Source: Isoetes taiwanensis (Eukaryota; Streptophyta; Lycopodiopsida; Isoetales; Isoetaceae). From it: a DNA stretch of 64,000 bases. Below are positions 32,486 through 44,655 of this stretch, piece by piece (the first letter of the stretch is position 1; every line of letters begins with the position of its first letter). A program made the position numbers and the translations under genes. The notes beneath the pieces are model-generated. The model saw only the letters and a list, made by a program, of their open reading frames with translations, did no database searches and had not been told where the DNA came from. The DNA lies in contig JAJEKV010000050.1 in assembly GCA_021234155.1 (NCBI GenBank), positions 3,434,488 through 3,498,487 on the forward strand. The letters run 5' to 3'.

Positions 32486-34355
32486 TTTAATCCTCGAATC
32501 TGTGCCTTTGCCTTACTGACAAAGACGTCGAAAGCTCTGCCTATTATTCTTGTATATATTTAAGGCTCAATCTTGCTCAAAACACTAGATATTGAATGAT
32601 CTTTTGATATAGGTACATACTTCATATTCCCTGCCTGTCACAGAGGTACTGTAAATCCCTTGCTCCATCTGGTCTTTGTTGATTTAACAGACTAAGACAT
32701 GCTCTATTTAATATGTGTTCCATATACGTGAGTAATGTCATTCTCTATCTATTCACATTTTTACTGTCCTTTTCTTCTGGTTTTATATTGTTCTGTCAAA
32801 CTTTGATGGTTGTTTGTCTTCTTTACGAGAGATTTAGTCCATACTTTTTCAGTATTTGAATTGTAGTCCCTGCCCTGTGTACGTTTCTAATATATTGACT
32901 TTCGTGTCTTTGCGAGTTGTTTCGCTCAAGATTCTAGTTTTAGCTTAATTTGTTTTTCTGTATATAGGAAGATATATGATGGACTACTTGAGTTTTGCTT
33001 AGACATTCACATTTACATATTGCGTGGATATAGAATGGGATGCATATATAGATAAATAATGGTTCTCCAACTTTAATCGTTTTTTTTTATAAAATACACA
33101 AGAAATTTATCGTGGTGGTCAAGGCCGCCGCGTGGCCACCGCGAACATTTCTTTTGTACCATTGGATGCAAAGGGCACCTTATGTAAAAGATACTTGGAC
33201 AACATTGGGATGTCATGGATGATGTGTAATGTTGAAGGAAAGATGGTGACGGAATATGTCATGGATGATGTGTAATGTTGAAGGAAAGATGGTGATGGAA
33301 TCACCTAAGATTAAATGTGGAATTTTATGTTCAACCACTGCTTCCGGATTGAACTTCATAGTTACACTTTAGGTATTGCCCTATGTTTGTGGAATGTGCT
33401 TATGATTAGAAAATAATCCTGGAAGGCAGCTCTAAAAAGATTTTATAGCTCACGCTATGGATACTAATATCATATGTAAATGGTAAGATTCTACTTTGAT
33501 TATTCTTGTACTTGGATTGTTTATATAAGTTTTATAGTAGTTAAGAGCATGCCAAGGTGTCCTTTTTGAACCTTCCCTCCTGGTGAACTTTGTTAGGACG
33601 CCTGTCTATTATGATTTAAACCACAGGTTGGCTTGTTAGCGGAAATTCTTTGATCTTAATTATTTGATTTTATATTATTGTTGTATAGAAACAGCCAAAG
33701 CAACATGTGTATGAATGGCATATTTATATTTGATAAATGTTGACCAAAAGATATCATTTGTAGGGGTTTCAAAGATAAGGAAACTGGCCAACAATGTCTC
33801 GAAGCCCCGTGAGAGGAACAACATGTACAATTGGGGGTACATTCCAAATAAGATACTACTATGAAATGTGGTAACTTCCCTTAATGTTAAGATTCATGCG
33901 GCCGCAGAAAAATGTCCATTGGCATCTCCAATGATGCATTTGCACAAAAATTTTGCTCTTACTGGATGTCAGAATTGCCCCAATTTAGTACACATATTTC
34001 TCAAGATGGCAGAGGGAAAGTAAAAACTCACTCCACTCAAGACCCAAAAAAAAAAAAAAAACAGCTGATCAGATTCATATTTTGATGCAAACTAGTAAAC
34101 ATGTGTCCGGCATTGCCGGCCTAATGTTGAAACATGTTAATGACCTTGCTCAATTTAGTACACATGCCAACAAAATGTTGAAAACTAAGAAATTATGTGT
34201 TGGGTTTAGTTTTGACTCTTTTTCTAATATTCAACATTCTATAAGGACTTACAAATAATGTTGTAATATGAGGGGTTTTGGTAACTTAATTAATTGATTC
34301 TCCTTATCTAGCTAACTTGAATGCTGAGGACAACATTACTCCAAGGGAGATAGAA
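32486..34355. other. Intergenic, weak terminal-exon candidate
   Basis: Mostly AT-rich, no supported gene. A possible last exon on plus at 33,760-33,863 follows ATCATTTGTAG and encodes GVSKIRKLANNVSKPREERN then NMYNWGYIPNKILL and a stop; I do not recognise it and found no partner exon. Confidence 0.25.
33210..33301. repeat. 46-bp tandem duplication
   Basis: ATGTCATGGATGATGTGTAA begins at 33,210 and again at 33,256; the two copies differ by one or two bases. Confidence 0.85.
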
Positions 34356-35757
34356 TGTGACCGTCCACATAATTATACGATATACATATAAATACTCACC
34401 AATGTATCTAGACCATTAGAGACTAACCTATTGTAGCTAACTTAACCTAAATAGGCTAATTAAGAGTAGTAATTATCAAGGTAGGCCAATTAGACAGTGC
34501 CGCATGGCCCAGTTCGATTAACCAGGAAGCAACTTGCCATTTTGGGGTGGCAAATTGGGATTTCATCTCCAATTCTACCCCAATTCGAATTTGGGAAGAT
34601 TGAAAAAGGGAGGAGTTGCTACAACCCTGTTCTTCATGATAATGGCTCCAGCCCAGATACCGATTAGTCTTAGCATAGTTTGCGTTATGCTAACTCTTGT
34701 TTGAGTAGATGAATTATTAGATTCTATTCTATGATCTATTTGAAAATTATGATAGATGTTTTCTATATGATTGCTCTCTCTTTTTGTTCCTTCTGTGTTG
34801 TATTGGGTTAAGGGGAGGTAGAGATCTAAAGGCTATGTAGAAGTAGAGATGCTTCTAGCTAGAAGCCCTTAAATCCCAATAAATGCAGCCTGTGTACAAG
34901 AGCCCACCGGGCTATAGATGCAATGCTATAACCGCACCAGATAATGAGCATGATGGTGAAATGGAGGTGGAATCCTGCCTAGTTTGACTATAGGATTCTT
35001 ATAGTGTGCTAGGCTTATAGTGGATCCCCGTGTAGGGCCGGGTATAGGTCTGACACCTCCTGGGTCGCAAGATACGTACCTAAAGGGGCGTCTCGAACTC
35101 GATGGGCGTGCAGGGGCGGTCTATGCATTGGAGAGTTAAAGTCGGGTACAGATGCATGTACCCCAGTGGTGGCACGATCCTCTAGCCACCCATGGAACCA
35201 TCATGTTCTGGGAGTGAATTCTCCTTGCCTCATTGAACCAGGGGAGATGTAACTCGGAGTAGTCTCATAGGGTGAATCCATGAAATTACATCTCCGGAAG
35301 GCTATAACCACGTCATCGCATGATTCAACCTATCTGCAAAGTGTGCATAAGGAGAGGCAGATGGAGTGGACTACCCTAGCCATTGTTCTATGACAGCCAA
35401 CACCATTGCCATTGTTCTGTCTGCTATTATCCGGAGGATTTGCCAGTCAGTTGACACCATGGAGTCTGATCATAGTTGTCTCTGTTACGAGGTGATATAC
35501 TACTAATGTGTGGGCCACTCTTCGCGGTGGTATATTATTTTATGTATTGTGTGCCAGGTGCTAACTTGTACTTATGCTTCCGCTATATAAGATTCCCATA
35601 GAAGGCGTGGGACGAATGACACCTCCGTGTCCTTCTCCGCGGCATTTGGCAATCCCAGTAGCCCGAGTGGCCTTTCTATGGTGATGAGGTCACCATGGAA
35701 AGGGAATTTCCTGTATCTATACGATGGGAGCATCGTATAGGTTCGGGAAGTGTCACA
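34356..35757 (+). mobile_element. Solo LTR of a Ty3/gypsy-type retrotransposon
   Basis: The 1,402-bp unit starts TGTGAC and ends GTCACA. It aligns with the LTR before 59,378 through blocks such as CCGGGCTA (34,910), GTGCTAGGCTTATAG (35,005), GGGTATAGGTCTGACACCTC (35,040), CCGGAAGGCTA (35,295), CTGCAAAGTGTGCATAAGG (35,335) and TTATGCTTCCGCT (35,572). No primer site follows (AATCTCGTCC instead of TGGTATCAGAGC), so the internal region is gone. No clear 5-bp target duplication was seen (TAGAA against AATCT). Confidence 0.75.
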
Positions 35758-37704
35758 AATCTCGTCCACTGGAGTGGTGTGATCCCAGTGTAGGTTATGT
35801 ATGCGTATGGTACCTTCTGGATACTTACCATACTGGACAAGACGTGCAGTACATACGGAATATGTTTATGCGTTCTGTCATTAAAAAAAAAAAGTGAAGT
35901 ACGGTGCATTTTTTTGATGTACGATACGTTTTTTTAAGGTTTTTAAGATACCGCACATTTTTTAAGGGTATGGTATATACCGTACCTCTGAACTTTTAAC
36001 GTACCGAAATTATTTTAGGTACCTTAAATTTCTTGGAGTACTACACTGGTACGGTACTACACTGCGCGATCCTCACCATTGGCCTAGATATATATGAGGC
36101 GCCTTCTTCTTGTCCATTCATTCCAGTTCAATGCCAGTCTTGAGCCTTCTAGACATCCTCTTATGTTCATGCTTGCCTTCGGGCCATTGTATTCTTGTTT
36201 ATTCATCATATATCAGATTCTTTATCGATCATGGCATATTTCCTTCGTATCTCTTGTGTATTCTTTGCATATTTTTCTTGTTTTTCGTAGGTTCATGACA
36301 ACAGCCAACATGTTTTTGGTATTGAAAGAAAAAACCATGGGACGTTCTGAGTCTTAGTTAGAAACATAATGATGCATTTTCCTTCCCCAAACAAAGCTTG
36401 GAACGTACTGGCAGCATAGTTCCCCTAACAAAGGGGGTGCTATAACAAGGGGCATTTGCGCATTCTTAACCCTCTTGTAGATGTGCAATTGAAAGAACAT
36501 TCATTTACACCATTGATTTATATATTTGTTGGTCCATTGGCGCCATTAATCTATATATTTGTTGGTCTATTAAGGCACATTTGCCATTGGAATTACAATA
36601 ACTGTAATTTGGCGATTGCCTTCACGAGCAAAGTTAGTTAAGGGATTTGGCTAAGGTAACTTAACGAAAAATCCAATCCCACCTGTCTAGTTAAAGAATA
36701 TAGATGTATAAGCACGCATCTAGTTAAGTTACCTCGTTTATGATCAGGGGTGCCTATCTATACGGGTTCACCTAAGGTTTTAGAATATGAAAATACGGAG
36801 ACTCGAACATGTACTAAAATAATTCAATATCTTAGTAAGAATGCTTTAACCAATGCAACCAGCAAGCTAGTTGTGTTTATTCTTCTATTTTTTGAGCAGG
36901 CTTGCCCCCCTCCATATAATAGTTCTTACAATTCTAGCCTATTCACTTGCACGTCCACATCCGTAAAAATGATTCTTGTCCATTGGATATCCATAATTTC
37001 ACATCTAGGCCTGAAAATTTACAAAAACATTGAAAATTTCTTCTGACTTCTCTACTGCATCAGAGTAATATCGGACCGCCCCAAAGGAGTGCTATGAAAT
37101 CTAGTTCTCGATTCTTTTAATATTTGCAGGGCTTTAGTCTGCGGGCATTGCAGAATCTAAAGGAACCTTGGGCTAATCTTCAGAAAATCTAAGGAAATCT
37201 TTGTAGAATCTAAAGAAAACTTTATTTTGCTATATATGGTGTCAAAGAATGCATATCATATCCTACTTTAGAGTTTTGTGGATCCAAATGGCGCCACAGC
37301 ATCATTTGGGATATGAAAATGGGAGCGGGTTAAATCTCGTTGCTTATAGTTTTTTTAGTTCGAAATATTGAGACCCTGCATTATAAATGCTAGAATATAT
37401 GTATCTAGAACGAAATATTAGAACATCTATACAAAATAACAGTAAAGAACTTACTTGGGTATGTTGATAGAAAAAACTGACATGGTCGTAGGAGAGAATC
37501 TGATATTAAACAAACTTCACAAGAAGAGGCACAATAGACTTTTTTGTTCTTTCAAGATTTTTGAAGTGTCAAAAAGATTTTCAGAAACAACTGATCATGT
37601 ACTTGCAATAAAATGGCTGCAATGAGGGTTTAGTGGTGCCTGTTGAGAAGGAATCGTTGAACAACATGCATAAAGAACAGAAGGAAAATGACGTCATTCG
37701 TGAG
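35758..37704. other. Intergenic, no gene supported
   Basis: AT-rich sequence with a T-run region repeating a GTACGGTAC/ACCGTAC motif (35,880-36,060) and a 33-bp tandem pair ATATATTTGTTGGTC (about 36,519 and 36,553). No coding similarity. Confidence 0.4.
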
Positions 37705-37985
37705 GAGTGAGCAGCATGCAAATGTGCTTTACATGCTGCACAATGATGTTGGTGTAGAGTGAGCAGCATGCAAAAGGTAGGCTGAGAAGAGCGCCATTTG
37801 CCTCATATGCATGCTTAACACTGAGCAGCATGTGAAAGGGAAACTTGAGGAGGCAAATGGCGCCATGCCACCTCAGCTTGCGTTTTGCATGCTGCTCACA
37901 CTCCACACCAATAGAACCAAGCAACATGTAAAAGGACAAGCTTGGAAGGCAAATCTCAGCTTGCGTATTTGCATGCTGCTCACTG
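37705..37985. repeat. Foldback region built on GAGCAGCATGCAAA
   Basis: GAGCAGCATGCAAA occurs at about 37,709 and 37,762, a related GAGCAGCATGTGAA at 37,822, and its complement TTTGCATGCTGCTCA at about 37,890 and 37,969. The segment 37,757-37,803 and the segment 37,852-37,905 are inverted copies of about 47 bp (GAGCAGCATGCAAAAGG..CGCCATTTGCCTC). A strong nested hairpin is predicted. Confidence 0.75.
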
Positions 37986-38023
37986 TTGAATCTTTCTGAA
38001 TAGTGTGGTTTGCCAGGCCAGAA

Positions 38024-38082
38024 TATAATTTTTTGGTTGCTTCTGTGTTGATATAATTTTTTGGTTGCTTCTGTGTTGAATA
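38024..38082. repeat. 28-bp tandem duplication
   Basis: ATAATTTTTTGGTTGCTTCT followed by GTGTTGAT/GA occurs twice in a row. Confidence 0.85.
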
Positions 38083-38266
38083 ACCTGGATTCTAGGTCCA
38101 GAGTTTGTATAGGTATATATAAGGATGAATATAAGAATTCGCCTCCAACAAGCCCTCAAGAACCATGTGCTAGTTTATACTACAAATATTATATATATTG
38201 GCTCTAAAGTAGTGCAAGATCTTTGACTTGAGATTTTCCTTCCCCAGCTAATTCTCATTGTAAAAA

Positions 38267-38365
38267 ATTGAAACTTAAATGTCTATTTATTTTGTGATGG
38301 GAATTAGTCACACACATTGAAACTTAAATGTCTATTTATTTTGTGATGGGAATTAGTCACACACA
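38267..38365. repeat. 49-bp perfect tandem duplication
   Basis: ATTGAAACTTAAATGTCTAT starts at 38,267 and 38,316; two identical units ending GTCACACAC, immediately before a LINE 3' tail. Confidence 0.9.
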
Positions 38366-38485
38366 TCCCCCTATTTCGATGATGGGGGTTTGCCCCCCAG
38401 TTTTGGTTTGGGCTTATGCCCTCCTTTTTGTTTGGGTCCCATAACCTGACTGGGTTCTCGGGGACGATAAAAAGTTTATCTGTAT
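38366..38485 (+). mobile_element. LINE 3' tail (severely truncated insertion)
   Basis: GGGCTTATGCCCTCCTTTTT, GTTTGGGTCCCATAACC, TCTCGGGGACGATAAAAAG and a TATCTTT-type microsatellite match the ends of the LINEs at 29,980 and 26,347. Only about 115 bp of element remains. Confidence 0.65.
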
Positions 38486-38646
38486 CTTTATCTTTATTTT
38501 CTTGAAATATCCTAAAGAGATTCTACCAATGCCTAGTCATATTGACGAAGATGTGGACGATAAAAAGTTTATCTATATCTTTTATCTTTATTTTCTTGAA
38601 ATATCCTAAAGAGATTCTACCAATGCCTAGTCATATTGACGAAGAA
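38463..38646. repeat. 93-bp tandem duplication including the LINE end
   Basis: GACGATAAAAAGTTTATCTR begins at 38,463 and again at 38,556; each is followed by the same TCTTGAAATATCCTAAAGAG and TAGTCATATTGACGAAG blocks. The duplication arose after LINE insertion because it includes the element's last bases. Confidence 0.85.
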
Positions 38647-38759
38647 GCATATGGAAGAGAGCGAGAATTAGCTTGCTAAGCCGTTCAATAGCAGATTTAG
38701 ATATAGCTGGCAAGGCATGCCCCGAGATATTTTAATGCGAAGCCAACTCAGTCCTCCAA

Positions 38760-39960
38760 CATCTTCTTATCTAGTATAAAAGCTGGTACAGAGGGGGACA
38801 TGAGTGTTTGATTACTTCTCTTGCAGTACATTTGGTAGGGCCAACTGTGTATCCGAGCATGTAATGACCAAACAACAGTGCTTGAAGGAAATTCTTAAGA
38901 AAATTAATCCCCTCTTGGCGCTAGATCCTATGGATGCCCGCATAGTACTGAAGAAGAACGTGCAGGTGCATCTGATGCCGAACAATTAGGCAAACATATA
39001 TTGAGGCATATAGCATTCTTGATGTGGACTAAGAGGAGATCAACAATGCCAATTATGATTTTGATGACGAGGCCTTTAAAGAGGCAGGGCTTGACATGCC
39101 TTTCAATGTTCCAAAAGAAATTCTTGATCCTACTGATGGCGCTAAGTCAGTTCCTAGAATAAATATGTAAATCTTGCTACTTAAAATTTAATATCTTTAT
39201 TAATAGTATGTAAGTAAAGATATTACATACTATTAATAAAAATAAAAATATCTTGCCTTAAAAAAAAAATTTAATATCGTTTTTAATCCAGTTTTTTGCT
39301 TTATGTGTTGTTAATGGCACAAAAATTGGGTTGTTTATGTGTGCGAACAAATCAAATAGCAACATACGTTAAAAAATGGCTAAAAGAATGTAAAAAAATC
39401 AATTTCACACCAAGTTGGAATCATAAGATTTCTCAATTTAATGAAATTGTTCTTGATAGAAGGACTTTGTGACTTATCAACGATATTCGACATCATGTAG
39501 ACGAACTTGTTGATGAGCACCCTTATTTGTAGAAGATCAGATCGTATAATCATTTCTTTAACGAGAGTTCAAATGATGTATGCCATTGTGTAATTGGGAA
39601 GATTCACTTAGACCAAACAACCCTTTCTTTAGCGGAAATCCAAATTTGCATGCTTTGACTTGAGGTGTTTAGCATGTCTGAACATAGGAGGCACTTGGCA
39701 ACTGTGATTTGGTCTAATGAACTTACATGTAGACAACAAAGAGTCCCTTAACGGCATAAAAGAAAGATAAATGGTATGCATATACGATGTTGCATTATCG
39801 AAAGGACGGTAAAAGACCTACGATTATAGTCTGTTGCTTTGCTCACTATAAAGGGTGCAAATAGCCCTCAATATCCAAGGTTGACACCTTATAATGCTGC
39901 TCTTGTTGTTATGAACAATGATGAATATAGTATATTAATTGAAAATTAGGAAAAAGCCAT
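38760..39960. other. Decayed coding-like sequence, unidentified
   Basis: Plus-strand blocks such as KKINPLLALDPMDARIVLKK (38,910), DFDDEAFKEAGLDMPFNVPK (39,058) and IRHHVDELVDEHPYL (39,487) read like protein, but stops separate them and no family is recognised. A short inverted pair (ATCTTTATTAATAGTATGTA and complement) lies at 39,200-39,240. Confidence 0.3.
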
Positions 39961-39966
39961 GCCCCT

Positions 39967-40038
39967 GGTTCTATGGTGTAGTGGTTAGCACTCTGGACTT
40001 TGAATCCAGCGACCTGGGTTCGAATCCCGGTAGGACCT
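39967..40038 (+). tRNA. trnQ-UUG: tRNA-Gln (UUG)
   Basis: 72 bases without intron. The acceptor stem pairs GGTTCTA with TAGGACC. The anticodon arm is CTGGA-CTTTGAA-TCCAG with TTG in the loop. D-arm A box is GTGTAGTGG and the T-arm B box is GGTTCGAATCC. Discriminator U. A pol III stop TTTTAGTTTTTTTTT follows directly. Nuclear-type. Confidence 0.95.
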
Positions 40039-40110
40039 TTTAGTTTTTTTTTGAACATTTCTTGTTTTGCCCTTATCTGAATGAACATGATTTTATCCAA
40101 GTTTTGTTCC

Positions 40111-40182
40111 GGTTCTATGGTGTAGTGGTTAGCACTCTGGACTTTGAATCCAGCGACCTGGGTTCGAATCCCGGTAGGACCT
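40111..40182 (+). tRNA. trnQ-UUG: tRNA-Gln (UUG), tandem copy
   Basis: Identical in sequence to the gene at 39,967 and separated from it by 72 bases. Followed by TTTT. Same A and B boxes; expected functional. Confidence 0.95.
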
Positions 40183-40207
40183 TTTGGTTTGCATTTATTC
40201 CTTGTTT

Positions 40208-40241
40208 GCACTCTGGGCTTTGAATCCAGCGACCTAGGACC
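40208..40241 (+). pseudogene. tRNA-Gln relic
   Basis: Retains GCACTCTGGGCTTTGAATCC and AGCGACCTAGGACC but lacks the acceptor 5' strand, D-arm start and T-arm, so the internal B box is gone and it cannot fold. A third member of the tandem array. Confidence 0.85.
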
Positions 40242-40329
40242 TTTTAGCTTAAATCCATTCCCTGTTGGCAAATTTTTGGGTTGCAGTACAGTTGAGGAAT
40301 TGCTTGGTATTTCGAAATCGAAATAAGGT

Positions 40330-41880
40330 ATGATTGTTCTTCAAATTACAAGAACTTGCATTGTATGGGGACAAAGATTGTCAGTGATGGGCTTGATGAT
40401 GCAGGCTCCGGAAGAAGCTACTACAAGAACAGGGTATGGTGCAGCCTATGGTTTTGGGCGGCTATGGGTTCCAGAAGACCCTTGCAAAAAACAGGTGCGT
40501 TCTTGTTTGTAGTCCGCTCTTGAGTGGTCTCAAAGAAGCCTTCCATCATTGCAGTTCCTTTTTTTAGGCAAAATCCTCGTTTATGTGGTGAATGCAAGCC
40601 ATCACAACATGGAAAAGAGGTATGGCATTGTCTTGCTGCAGCTACCAACGACCTGAAAGGCTCAAAAGCAACAGAACTCCACTTGGTATTTTAGTAATGT
40701 CCAAAGGTGGATCATTTAAAGCTGATACACATCTTCCTGCAACAACCTATGATGATAACAGCTACTGCAATCTTACAGGTAAATGTAGAGTAAGTGGCTT
40801 TACAGAGAACGAATATCTCATTTGATAATTTCTATGTTCTTTTGGGAAGTGTACAACTTTGTTACGGTGCATCTCATTTTTGTGATTTTGTAGTTATAAA
40901 GTGGACTACATATGTGGCTCTATTAGCACTAGCTTTTGAAACGTATTTATTAGCTAGGAAACTGCCACACTTCAAGAGTTTGTAAGCCTGTAGGCTTTTC
41001 CACATACCATCAAATCAATGAATCACATTCTGAATAAATAAGTTACCTTTTGAGGCACATTTCAAGAAGCGCTAGGAGTTTATTGTTCCATAAATTCCAG
41101 TTAAAAGTACATACCTTTCACCTTTTGTTGCATGAACATATAAGACAGTAGAGGGAGTCAATGCCCTTAGATGTACGTGTTATTTTTATGTTGGATTATA
41201 TTAGAGATTTGGGCCTTGTGTGTCACCCGCTATTCCAGCTAGATTATCAGCATTCAAGAGAGTTCTTTGTTAGTTGTCTTCTTTATTCTTAGCAAATGCT
41301 TGCACGTTGGAAATGAGCAACACAATTGTAGATTGCTCAATATATATACTATTCAATGCTAAGGGTTCCTCAAAAAAAATGCTCTATTAGTGAGAATCCA
41401 AACATGAATTTCTTGTTCGTTATCAAGCAAGGGGCTGTCCAACCTTACTGTTGTTGGTTTTACAATCTCAAACCCCGGATATATGGACTCAAGGACATCC
41501 ATATAAGCTTTTGAGGAGTGAAGGATCTATGCTGCAGCAGAAGAATGTATACTTTTTAAACAGATTTATAGTCGCTAATGTTGTCTTGAATTAAAAAACT
41601 TTCCAGTCAGTTTAACAAGTCTGTGGTTAAAGTAGGTTGTTATTTATTCTAATCTCTTAGATTGCTTGCAGCTTAGAAGATTAAACGATTTAAGAGGCCC
41701 ATTTAGTCTCTGTTCATTTCATGGAACTTTATTGTATTTTTTGGGCTTAGTTGTGTTGGTTTTGGCTGGAAGGAGTTATCCTTTTCTAACAGGTACACTT
41801 TCAGATCTTACTCCACCGTTGCTTTCCATTATTGTTGCTATGCATGAGCACATCTGAGCTGCGTACAGTGCTTTGGGCTT
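40330..41880. other. Unassigned exon-like fragments and intergenic sequence
   Basis: A 90-bp open segment with good borders (GATGCAG/GCTCCGG ... AAACAG/GTGCG, 40,405-40,494) reads APEEATTRTGYGAAYGFGRL. Another at about 40,568-40,690 reads NPRLCGECKPSQHGKEVWHC then LAAATNDLKGSKATELHLVF. Their phases do not join directly and I recognise neither. The remainder is AT-rich without signals. Confidence 0.25.
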
Positions 41881-41984
41881 ACAACAACACGTATAAGGTT
41901 GCTATAGAGGCTATGCTCCATTGAAATTGGTCTATCTTCAGTTTTTGAGGTTATATTGCCCAGCTTAAGTTTCAAATTGCCACT

Positions 41985-42330
41985 GATACATGATCCTCCT
42001 GCTGCCTTCTGAGAAAGAGTCTGTCGGTTGGATGAAATCAGGCACGATGCATATTTCAGAATTCTTGCTGGCAAAAGCCTGCAGAAGCAATGGCATGATA
42101 AGCATCTCAAACATAAAACTATTCAAGCTAGAGATTTTGTTCTTCTGTATGATTGACGTTGTAAACAGCACCTTGGTAAGTTAAAGTTCAGATGGCTGGG
42201 TACCTATCAAATTCAGACTGTAGTTATACCTGGAGTTTTTGCATTCAAGATCTGGATGGATATCTCTGTTGTTCAACGGGTTTCTAACTTAAACGATTTT
42301 ATCCTGCAGCAGAAACCCCTTAGTTACGAC
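41985..42330 (+). pseudogene. Ty3/gypsy integrase C-terminal remnant
   Basis: Coding blocks LDEIRHDAYFRILAGKSLQK, HDKHLKHKTIQARDFVLLYD, then after a stop and shift LGKLKFRWLGTYQIQTVVIP and GVFAFK follow the order of the integrase C-terminal GPY/F-type domain (arginine-rich helix, DFVLL strand, GKL..RWLGPY, PGxF). No catalytic core or RT is present nearby. Relic only. Confidence 0.65.
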
Positions 42331-43030
42331 CTAGATGGCGTGAATATGATTCCCTTTTTGTCACGATCTCTCAGTGTGCCTCTGATGCGCGGCCCCACGA
42401 CATACCATCGTTGATCCTTTCACGACGTATACTGATTTGGCAAAAGCTACTTACCTGTTTTCACATGGGGTCACCTAGTTCTGCCATCTGGTATATCTTT
42501 GCAGAATGTTTGGGACCTGCTCTTTAATACCAAGTCAATGGTTAGATTTTGCCATAAGTGCCAAATCCTTCTTTATAAGGGGTTCTTCAACGTATTGAGG
42601 ATTTCTTGCTTTTGCGCCTTTGCTTCCTAAAACCTTGTCTCTTTATTCTGCTTCCTTGTTTAAAGTGCTTAAGCATTCCACTTCTGACAACCAACAACTC
42701 AATCATGGCTCTCTGGGTGACCACTTATCTTTTTCTAGGCCTTGAGTGTGCTTGGGATGGGCATACGGTTGCTTGCAGTAGGCATTGATTCATGATGTAT
42801 CTTCAAAATCTGCATTCATGACCAACTCCTTTATAGAATTGATTAGAAAGCGTGTCCTAGTTATTTCTTCAAAAGCCTAATGCACCACAACGAGGACTGA
42901 AGCACATTCGCCGACAGCATAGTATTGAAGCTAAACTAGTAAAAGTATGCATTGGGGTTGCAGTGGTACAATTCAGCCATTGACATTGACATCTGCTGCA
43001 GAATTTTTTTGTACATTGACATCTGGATCT
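42331..43030. other. Intergenic, no gene supported
   Basis: No recognisable features beyond a tandem CATCTGGATCTGG(C/T)GAGGTTTTGG pair at about 43,019-43,071. Confidence 0.4.
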
Positions 43031-43031
43031 G

Positions 43032-43470
43032 GTGAGGTTTTGGCCATCTGGATCTGGCGAGGTTTTGGCAGCATCATTAACACATACAAGTGCCGAAATG
43101 GCATTCTCCATCGTCTCTCCCATCGAAGAGGGTTGGACATGTATATCCAGTTTTGCCTCTCACAAATTGGGTATTGGAGCCCCAGGCTCTTCAGCGGATG
43201 AATTGTCGATCAAACCATGGGTCATCTCCAATATGGACTTCGTACAAGCCAATTTCATGGATATAGCTCGCCACGCCTCATCTGTGACCAAAAGGTCGTG
43301 GGGGAGCATCGAAGACTGCATAAGGGTTGGGTTCCACCTCTGCCTAGATTTAAATTCTTTGCAGAGGCCATCATAGTTGCTATTGAGAATAAGTCAAAAT
43401 TGCCAATACTGGCAAAGGATCCAGGAAGAAAGGAGGGTCATAGAGTCATACTTAGCTTTGTGTAGAAGTA
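43032..43470 (+). pseudogene. Unidentified coding-like segment
   Basis: One frame reads SIVSPIEEGWTCISSFASHK, ELSIKPWVISNMDFVQANFM and DIARHASSVTKRSWGSIEDC; after a shift another continues LPRFKFFAEAIIVAIENKSK and AKDPGRKEGHRVILSFV with a stop at 43,463. It looks like a protein split by one frameshift near 43,345. No family recognised. Confidence 0.35.
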
Positions 43471-43952
43471 GTGCAGCACAAATTCGAACATTATGATCCT
43501 TATCTAGTAGTTACATAGCCAACCTGCAAGCAAATTCAATCCAGCCCTCCTAAGAGCGCTCCAACTATTTAAACGACAATTGAAAGGAGTATGTCATAAC
43601 ACTATCACGCGCGGGTTCTGGAAACAGAGCAAACACATGTGCTTTTGACTGGTGCATCATCATCAAACAGGGGCCAAAATTCTGATAAAATCTGATGGTT
43701 GTGCAACTCCCTTGATGTTGCGTGTGCGGCATGGGTTGAGGTAGGAGGAGTATAGTTCATTATTTGCTTGAGGACCTTTCTTAAATCATATACCTCAGCC
43801 TAAACACGATCACAGGTCTCTTGAAACTCATTTTTTATCGTATGTTTGTTGCCACGCAGGGATCCAAAATTTTTAAGTTCGGAATGAGCTGTTGGACGAA
43901 TTGACTCTTGGGATAATCATGTCTAGAGGGACTAAGCTTCCTGTTGTGTTTG

Positions 43953-44403
43953 CTATGCCTGCAACTCCTTCACCTGTGCCTCTATATTCTTCTGGACATT
44001 ATTTTTGACTCTCCTGTAATTGTTGCAAATTGAGATTACGCTTAGCCACTTCAGTTGCCAATTGCCTCCTTCAATCTTGGGAAGAGAGATTGTTCCTTGC
44101 AAATCTTTGAGTTGTTCTTTGTGCATCGAGTCCAAGATTTAACTTTTGGAGCTTTTTCATTCGTTTTTTTGTTGTTTCAAGATAATTTTGATGCTTGAGA
44201 TTTTGTTTGTTTTTTTCCTTCCAGAAGCTACTCATCCAACTGTAAGCAAGCTTCTGGGACATTTCCAACGGCATTACTTTTTCAATATGATCTGTGTCAG
44301 ACTTTAGAACTTTGGCACGCATCTCCTCCCTTTGGACATGCAGCTCCTTATTTACTCTGCAAATATTGGCCATGTTAATATTTGCTTGTTGCACCCATTC
44401 CAC
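43953..44403 (-). pseudogene. Coiled-coil protein fragment
   Basis: Two overlapping frames rich in Lys, Glu, Gln and Met (WVQQANINMANICRVNKELH, EKNKQNLKHQNYLETTKKRM, then QKNIEAQVKELQA) suggest a long helical segment broken by a frameshift around 44,100. Function unknown. It lies upstream of the helicase relic but on the opposite strand. Confidence 0.3.
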
Positions 44404-44655
44404 TGGTGAACTCGAGCATCTAGATAAAGAGTCTACGGAAAGAATTTTAACTGTCTAGAACAAGTCCATGGTGACATCAGGGGCTGACAAATCTGATTCT
44501 GGAAATTCTCTTCAGTTTCGACCAATTTCTGCTGAACATCCACATACTGATGTGTTTAGAGGAGATCAGAGGGTTGGTTGTGCTTTAGGGCTAACAACAA
44601 GACTATGGGCTTGTCCTGCTAGACCCTTAAAGCAGTATTATCAAGTTGAGTAGCA

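Noticed and set aside
34356-35757. Complete LTR retrotransposon
   Set aside because: No primer-binding site or internal coding follows; only a solo LTR is supported.
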